From Ophiothrix spiculata (Eukaryota > Echinodermata > Ophiuroidea > Amphilepidida > Ophiotrichidae): 24,835 nt of DNA. The translations under genes and the position numbers were made by a program. Positions 20,018-24,835 of the stretch are shown piece by piece. Below the pieces are notes generated by a model. That model was not told the origin of the DNA. It did not search any database and saw only the letters and a program-made list of their open reading frames with translations. The stretch's first letter is position 1. Every line of letters starts with the position of its first letter. The stretch lies in NCBI GenBank assembly GCA_000969725.1, contig JXSR01S019158.1; one strand, written 5' to 3'.

Positions 20018-20090
20018 AAACCTGGCCGAACAGAGACGCAAATCCCTAGCAGTGCAAGCACTCTAACCACTGAGCTATTTGGTCTCTCAG
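20018..20090 (-). repeat. tRNA-derived SINE head or tRNA pseudogene
   Basis: On the minus strand GAGAGACCAAATAGCTCAGT is followed by GGTTAGAG, which carries a good internal A box (TAGCTCAGTGG) and a D-arm pair (GCTC/GAGT). Some 36 bases later CTGTTCGGCCAGG resembles a B box (GTTCG core), and a T-run follows. The two box spacings fit a tRNA, but the acceptor, anticodon and T stems do not pair well, so it is not a functional tRNA gene. A tRNA-derived SINE is the likeliest source. Its tail and target-site duplication could not be delimited. Confidence 0.7.
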
Positions 20091-20208
20091 ATAAACCGAG
20101 GGTTTAAATAACCAAGTAGCGTGGCAGAAGGTTCTGGTACAACACAAACACATAAACAGTATATGAGACAACCCATTGTTCAGGAGCATTCCTGCTGAGA
20201 CCATATAT

Positions 20209-20248
20209 ATATATCTAAAGTTGGGAGATACTTTAACTTTAGATATAT
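20209..20248. repeat. Perfect 14-bp hairpin
   Basis: The arms ATATATCTAAAGTT (20209-20222) and AACTTTAGATATAT (20235-20248) flank a 12-base loop. The hairpin sits after a short (TA)n run. A smaller hairpin, CAGGAGCATTCCTG, lies at 20181-20194. Confidence 0.85.
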
Positions 20249-21654
20249 CTTTTCTTTTAATTAAAATTTCTTAAAAGATTTCAAAATCAAAAGAATTTAA
20301 TTTACATTTTGTTTTGGTTTATGACTTAATTTAACATAAGTGACCCATTTACTATTGACAATCAAAAATCTCACAAACTGGGAATAATTAAACCATTTGA
20401 ATTTCATTTGAAAACCATTTCATTATGTTTTTTAATTTCTATTGGTTAGCAGACCATTCATGAACAAGTGAAATATTCTGATATGACACAATTTGGACTT
20501 TAAAAAATTGTTTCTTCCCATCAGTGACAACTAATTTTACTTTGACTCCACATAAAGTTTACAATGGAAATTATTTGATTAGCTATGCTAAACCTTTCCA
20601 TCATTTCTTATTATAAATCTAAAAAAAGTTCAAAATGGAAAACAGGTTTACTTCTGACATCATTTAAAGTAGAAACAAGAGAATTAAAGAGTCACTATAA
20701 CTACCTATGCCTATTGATCAAGCAATTAAGAGTTAAATCTCTTGTGATTCAGTTAATTAAAAATATTTACTTTGCATTTGTTGAATGAGTAAAAATGTGT
20801 TTTCAAAGTGTACTTTTAAGTACACTTTAAAATGTGTCCTACATTTATATAGACAAATACCTAAAAATCAGATCCATGACATGACATAGTTATTGGATTA
20901 AGCAAGATCATTTTAAAAAGATGATACGGTACTCTATTTTCTCTAAAACTAGTGATTATACATCATATATCAATATTTGGTATGTTTTTTTTTTCTTTAG
21001 CAGTCTAGTTTTACTTGATATTTTATATTTTTTGGGTACTGATATCCAGAAGACTTTTTAGTCAGGTCAGAAGGCAAACACATTTCTTCTTGATTTTTCT
21101 TGGCATGTACAGTGCCTTACAAGTTCATAGACCCAAAATAAATTTTGGTCCATTTTAAAAACTGACAAAAAATAGTCCATATTGTTTACAAGAAAAAGAA
21201 AGGAATTAACCCTACTGTTATTCATGATTTATCCATTGTCTACCTGTTTTCACATAATATCTTTTGACATTCATAAGCATATATTTTTCCATGGTAATTG
21301 TAAAGACAGTCGATCAGAAGACAATTCTTGATTTTATCATTTACAGACAGAGAAATGTAACAAAATACTTGACCACATTAAAGGACGGACCCATGTGACA
21401 AAAACAAAGCACAAATGCACACTGCCCTTTACTTGCAATTTATCGAAATATCAGCAGACATCAACAAGTTTAGCATTGAACATATTTGCCATTAAATGAC
21501 TACATTGAATTGTATAGATAGCTAAGGAAAAGGATAAAGTGTAATCATTTATAAACATTTCCCATAGCTTTACCTTATGTATAATGCATTTAGAAGTTAC
21601 CTTATGGGCTCTTCAATTCTTTTATTTTTAAGAAGGAAAATATATTGACATATA
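20249..21654. other. Unassigned AT-rich sequence with one perfect palindrome
   Basis: A 24-bp perfect palindrome sits at 20805-20828 (AAAGTGTACTT / AAGTACACTTT around TT). The rest is AT-rich. The 67-codon frame at 20585-20788 is unsupported, and no exon, RNA or further repeat is seen. Confidence 0.5.
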
Positions 21655-22722
21655 CCACGCGAGTCAAAAAAACTGCAATAATTAGATGGAAGCCATATTG
21701 TAAGAACAAAAGTAATTTCGAACAAATAATATTAATTTCTAAATAGGTCATGAATTAAGCTTTCAAACGGTGAAAAAATTGTGAAAATTGATAAAGGCAT
21801 TGCGAAGATATCCTTATTTGAATAATATGTTATGAAAACAGTTTTGTCCAAATGAGCATACCTCGTCATACATTTCATACGAGTAAGTATCAATATTGAA
21901 TTGAATTTCTTGCCAACACCTCTTGAATAATAACACAAACTGATTACATTGCTCTAGTGAAAATCTCTTCTTGATCTATTAATTATTTACATAAGATAAC
22001 TTAGGCATCTTTTCAAGTGCAAAATGACATGTTTGAGGATACTGTCTTAGAAGGGAGAGCTTATTAATCAGTCACTGTTCAAAATGCCTCAAGATCAGTT
22101 AACAAACGAGCAACGTGCTCTTATTGCTGAGGTTTATTTTACCACCAAAATTCATGCAGAAGTAAAAAGGAGATTCAAACAGGGTGCATTCTCTCCATCG
22201 CGTGATGTGCATCAATCATCTATAGAATTTAGGCCAAACTCATAAGAACAGGAACAGTCCATAACCTAAAGAAAGAGAGACCTGGAAGACCGCGAACGGC
22301 AAAAAGCAGGAGAAACGTCGACCGCGCTTGTCAGACATTGGCAAGGGATCCAGAAGTGAGGCAGCGAAGAAATCCCCTGCCACATATGTCCCTGTCCACG
22401 TTCAACCGAAAATTGAATATTCAGGGCCATCAAGCTCAAACGGCCCTTTTAAAGACACCAAAACACAAAAGAGAAAAGTTAATGTCATAATTCTGTCCTC
22501 CATTAATAAAACATATGCACGACATTTGGACAAAACTGTTTTTATGCCTTCCTATTCAAATAAATGTATCTCTTCGACGCCTTTTTCAATCTTCCCCATT
22601 CTTTCACCATTTTAAAGGTAAATCTATGATCTATTTAGATATATACATTTTACGTTCATGATATCTCTTGTTCTTAAAATATGGGTTTCATTTAACTATT
22701 GCAGTTTTTTTGACTCACTCGG
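21655..22722 (+). mobile_element. Tc1/mariner-superfamily transposon, internally deleted, long terminal inverted repeats
   Basis: The element is flanked by TA (TATA on both sides). Terminal inverted repeats of about 205 bp run from 21655 to about 21862 and from about 22515 to 22722. Landmarks shared by the two arms are GAGTCAAAAAAACTGCAATA at the tips, then TCTAAATAG, GGTGAAA, TTATTTGAATA and ACAGTTTTGTCCAAATG. Between the arms lies an N-terminal transposase remnant in plus orientation. At 1068 bp it is shorter than a typical full element of this superfamily (about 1.3 kb or more), and the catalytic part of the transposase is missing. It is an old non-autonomous derivative. The arms differ visibly from each other, which argues against recent movement. 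Confidence 0.93.
22084..22490 (+). pseudogene. Transposase remnant, N-terminal region
   Basis: It encodes the DNA-binding part of a Tc1/mariner-type transposase. It starts with ATG at 22084 (MPQDQLTNEQRALIAEVYFT), a helix-turn-helix start of the LTNEQRAFI type common in animal mariner-like transposases. A stop at 22243-22245 ends this frame. Homology continues in another frame (22245-22490) with GTVHNLKKERPGRPRTAKSR, including the GRPR motif that links the two DNA-binding subdomains, and then ARDPEVRQRRNPLPHMSLS and TFNRKL. The DDE/D catalytic domain is absent: the remnant ends about 25 bases before the right terminal repeat. It cannot make an active enzyme. The 22328-22615 open frame is an alternative-frame shadow. 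Confidence 0.88.
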
Positions 22723-24100
22723 TATAAGAGCAGGCAGCCAAAAATCAAGTTAGCTGCCCAGAGCGACATGTTAAGTGCAATTCTTGTAGAGGAAAAATAC
22801 CTTTATGGGAGTTTGACACACCACTGGTGCATGAATTGAGATGTTTTTCTTAACAATATTCTTTTCAGTAAGCAAAGGTTTTATAAAATGGATTTATATT
22901 GACTTCAAAAAAAACCAAACATGTGAAATGGAAATTTTGATAATTAAATTTTCCTGACTGAGAAATAAAGGATCTAACATAGGGTCACTCTTTTGTATGG
23001 TCACAAACGACAGGAAATGTTACAGGAGATTTTTCTTGAAAAAAAAATACATTCTTTAAATTGTTTCATAATTTTAAGAATGATAAATGATCCTTTCTGA
23101 ATCAAAATATCCTTATAGCAGATATTTATCAGGAAATATAGCTGATATATATAATTTTTACACAATTGAGCAAAATCAGAGAATACAGTTATTTTTCAGT
23201 AGCTTCAGCTACTGGATCAAATAAAAGCAGTAGCATTAGGCCAAAGAAAAACAATTGTCTCAGAAACCCGCACGCATTGCTATGTGAAAATGAATTAAGC
23301 ATTTTTATCGAGAGTAATCCAGCGATCGACCGTTTTCCGGGTTGATGTCATTTACTGTTGCAATTTTACCTTGAAATTTATGTTTTATTTGAACTGTCAA
23401 GACTTCTCATAGTAAAAGCAGACGGGATTGTACTTAGAAACTAGAGACTTTACACATGTAGGTTGGGCGATCAAAATTTTAGAGTGTTAAAAAAACCATA
23501 TCGCATACCGCATAGCTAATTTCCTTACAAAATAATAACAAATCGCATACCGCATGGCTTTTTAGCAAACCGTTTCTGGGACAATCCTTTTTTTTTTCTT
23601 GGCCTAGTGTTGGAAGGTCAAGGTATTTTTATCCTATTGGAATGGTGATACATTTAAAAGGCATCTAGTAGATGTTGGTAGGCTAAATGATTTTATTAAT
23701 TCTGTAGGCTTACATACATCATTTGTATATGATGCAACATATCCTATCCTCTAAATTATTGTATAAACCTGGTAATCAACGATTGTAATCAATTACAGTA
23801 AAAATAAACATTTGACCCTATGTTTAGCCCCTGTTAATGTTATAGTTTATGCCTGTCAGTGGAAAGAACTAGAAGGCCTACATAAGTTAATTATATACTG
23901 CACGTTGCTAATGACTTACCATAGCATTAAATACAACTGTTGGCCATCGATATCTTAACTGTTGGCTTACGCACTGAGGCGGAATGGTGCAGTTTTCCCA
24001 GGCCCCTGACACTTTATCCCCATATACTTCATAGCTCATTTGATTACCATTTCTCAATAGTCGCTGGTTAACGTTTCTTGGCTGATCGCGTGATCAGTGG
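22723..24100. other. Unassigned sequence with a short direct repeat
   Basis: No gene seen. ATCGCATACCGCATAGCT and ATCGCATACCGCATGGCT form a direct repeat at about 23500 and 23541, roughly 41 bases apart. AGTAGCTTCAGCTACT (near 23200) is a small hairpin. The rest is AT-rich, without splice-bounded open frames that I can support. Confidence 0.45.
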
Positions 24101-24107
24101 CTCCAGT

Positions 24108-24114
24108 TATAAAA
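24108..24114 (+). promoter_or_regulatory. TATA-box-like sequence
   Basis: TATAAAA stands in relatively GC-richer surroundings, about 170 bases upstream of the ATG of the open frame at 24283. A near-palindrome, CTGATCGCGTGATCAG, lies just upstream. Such heptamers are frequent by chance in AT-rich DNA, so this is only suggestive. Confidence 0.2.
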
Positions 24115-24282
24115 ACGAGGACGCATTATAAATAATCCTACTCAAATAACTCCTGGCATCGCCCTTGATGTGTATTACATTTAATTGGGTACAAGCTGTG
24201 CAGCATTCTTCAAAATGCGTCCTCTTATTTTGTTCATCCTTTATGTAAGCAGGATGCTATGACGCCATTATTTTAGTCTAGC

Positions 24283-24555
24283 ATGAAATCTGTTATTAAA
24301 ACATGTATTGATTATTTAGTGATGATTCTTTTGAGCAGTCTAATCGTTTTTGTCCACATACTACGCTATGATTGGGGCCTTGTTTTGAGCTTAATGTCAT
24401 CTCTGTTACTCTGTGGTTTTCCATTGCAGGCTCACCGGTATTTCACCGCTAAAAATCCTACTTTTTGGAGGATAAATGCCAGTGAAATCTTCACCGCCAT
24501 TCTTGGGCAAATGCCAGAGAAAGTGATTTTCTATTGTTTCTTTTTAATCCCTTAA
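24283..24555 (+). CDS. Hypothetical 90-aa membrane-type frame, or exon from 24430
   Basis: ATG at 24283 to TAA at 24555 gives 90 codons. Residues about 10-27 and 31-48 are hydrophobic and could be membrane segments (VMILLSSLIVFVHIL; LVLSLMSSLLLCGF). The second half is soluble-looking (AHRYFTAKNPTFWRINASEI). A TATA-like box precedes it and AATAAA follows at 24615, about 60 bases past the stop. A second reading is that TTTTCCATTGCAG ending at 24429 is a splice acceptor, so that only 24430-24555 is a last exon. I recognise no family. The start context is poor (TAGCATGA). Confidence 0.25.
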   Translation: MKSVIKTCIDYLVMILLSSLIVFVHILRYDWGLVLSLMSSLLLCGFPLQAHRYFTAKNPTFWRINASEIFTAILGQMPEKVIFYCFFLIP

Positions 24556-24614
24556 CCTGTTAATGGCTCCAATAGAAAAACTCTGTATGATCCATTAGCT
24601 GTTTACTAGAAAAC

Positions 24615-24620
24615 AATAAA
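24615..24620 (+). terminator. Possible poly(A) signal
   Basis: Canonical AATAAA lies about 60 bases after the stop of the preceding open frame. It is relevant only if that frame is transcribed. Confidence 0.2.
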
Positions 24621-24624
24621 TTTA

Positions 24625-24770
24625 CTGTTAACTGCTAACTTGCTACATACCGCAAAAACTTACTACTGATTGCTCGTTGTACTGACAGGCTGACTACTGA
24701 TAGTTCTATGTACTGCTGCTAGCTCACTATGGACTCTAATACAGAAAATTCCCTTACTATCTACTACAAA
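24625..24770 (-). repeat. Inverted relative of the 12.9-13.3 kb degenerate repeat
   Basis: Read on the minus strand, words such as TAGTAGATAGT, GCTAGCAGCAGTACATAG, ACTATCAGTAGTCAG and AGCAAGTTAGCAG echo the CTATCAGCAGTAGATAGC and AGCTTGCTAC words at 12945-13335. The motif spacing is irregular. The relation is by eye and could be convergent low-complexity sequence. Confidence 0.35.
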
Positions 24771-24835
24771 ATTCAAATATTAATCGTTTAAATACATCTG
24801 TTAAATGTTTGAATAATTATAGATAATTGTATCAT

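Noticed and set aside
20018-20090. Functional tRNA gene on the minus strand
   Set aside because: The A and B box resemblance is good, but the acceptor, anticodon and T stems do not form. It is treated as a SINE head or pseudogene.
1-24835. LTR retroelements, endogenous viral or Polinton-like sequence, LINE reverse transcriptase
   Set aside because: No paired long terminal direct repeats and no reverse transcriptase, integrase, capsid or envelope motifs were recognised in any listed frame. A very decayed copy could escape reading by eye.

Overview
This window looks like non-coding, repeat-rich nuclear DNA from an animal, probably a marine invertebrate. The base composition is AT-rich, and open frames are short and mostly look random. 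Intron-type splice signals occur, and most recognisable structure consists of eukaryotic DNA transposons, MITEs (short non-autonomous transposons), minisatellites and a tRNA-like SINE head. I see no bacterial gene organisation, no rRNA, no CRISPR array and no LTR or virus-like element. The phylum is a guess: the hAT ends of the GTGGCGTAGCCAG type are common in echinoderms, hemichordates, molluscs and cnidarians.

Layout. 1-80 is a cluster of GGTTGTCC/GGACAACC palindromes. 320-6205 is built from three related units (A, B, C). B and C form a tandem duplication of about 2.1 kb, and A is a shorter relative that carries a MITE. A symmetric phase 1-1 candidate exon (6210-6392) starts just where the last unit ends. 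A shorter relative of the unit's 3' part follows (about 6446-6690). It is interrupted by a minisatellite of about 42 contiguous 32-bp units (6697-8042), and the same unit sequence resumes after it. 8915-9282 is a short hAT element with an 8-bp target-site duplication. 10.2-11.55 kb is a run of units of about 200 bp in which a minus-strand exon-like block (V-D-Y-[DG]-L-K-P-I) recurs five times. 12.65-13.33 kb holds two further degenerate repeats.

13.9-14.4 kb, 15.45-15.96 kb (hAT), 16.5-16.95 kb and 19.0-19.2 kb are further MITE-like elements. The 16.5-kb one is an inverted relative of the MITE in unit A. 19.78-20.83 kb has a set of perfect short hairpins and a tRNA-derived SINE head. 21655-22722 is an internally deleted Tc1/mariner-superfamily transposon with terminal inverted repeats of about 205 bp and the N-terminal part of a transposase. 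The last 700 bases hold a TATA-like box, a 90-codon frame and a poly(A) signal that might be a small gene or an exon, but this is weak.

No complete protein-coding gene can be supported. The candidate exons (6210-6392 plus; about 10180-10370 minus; 14805-14998 plus; 24430-24555 plus) are not recognised as known families and may belong to different genes or to none. All homologies are by eye.
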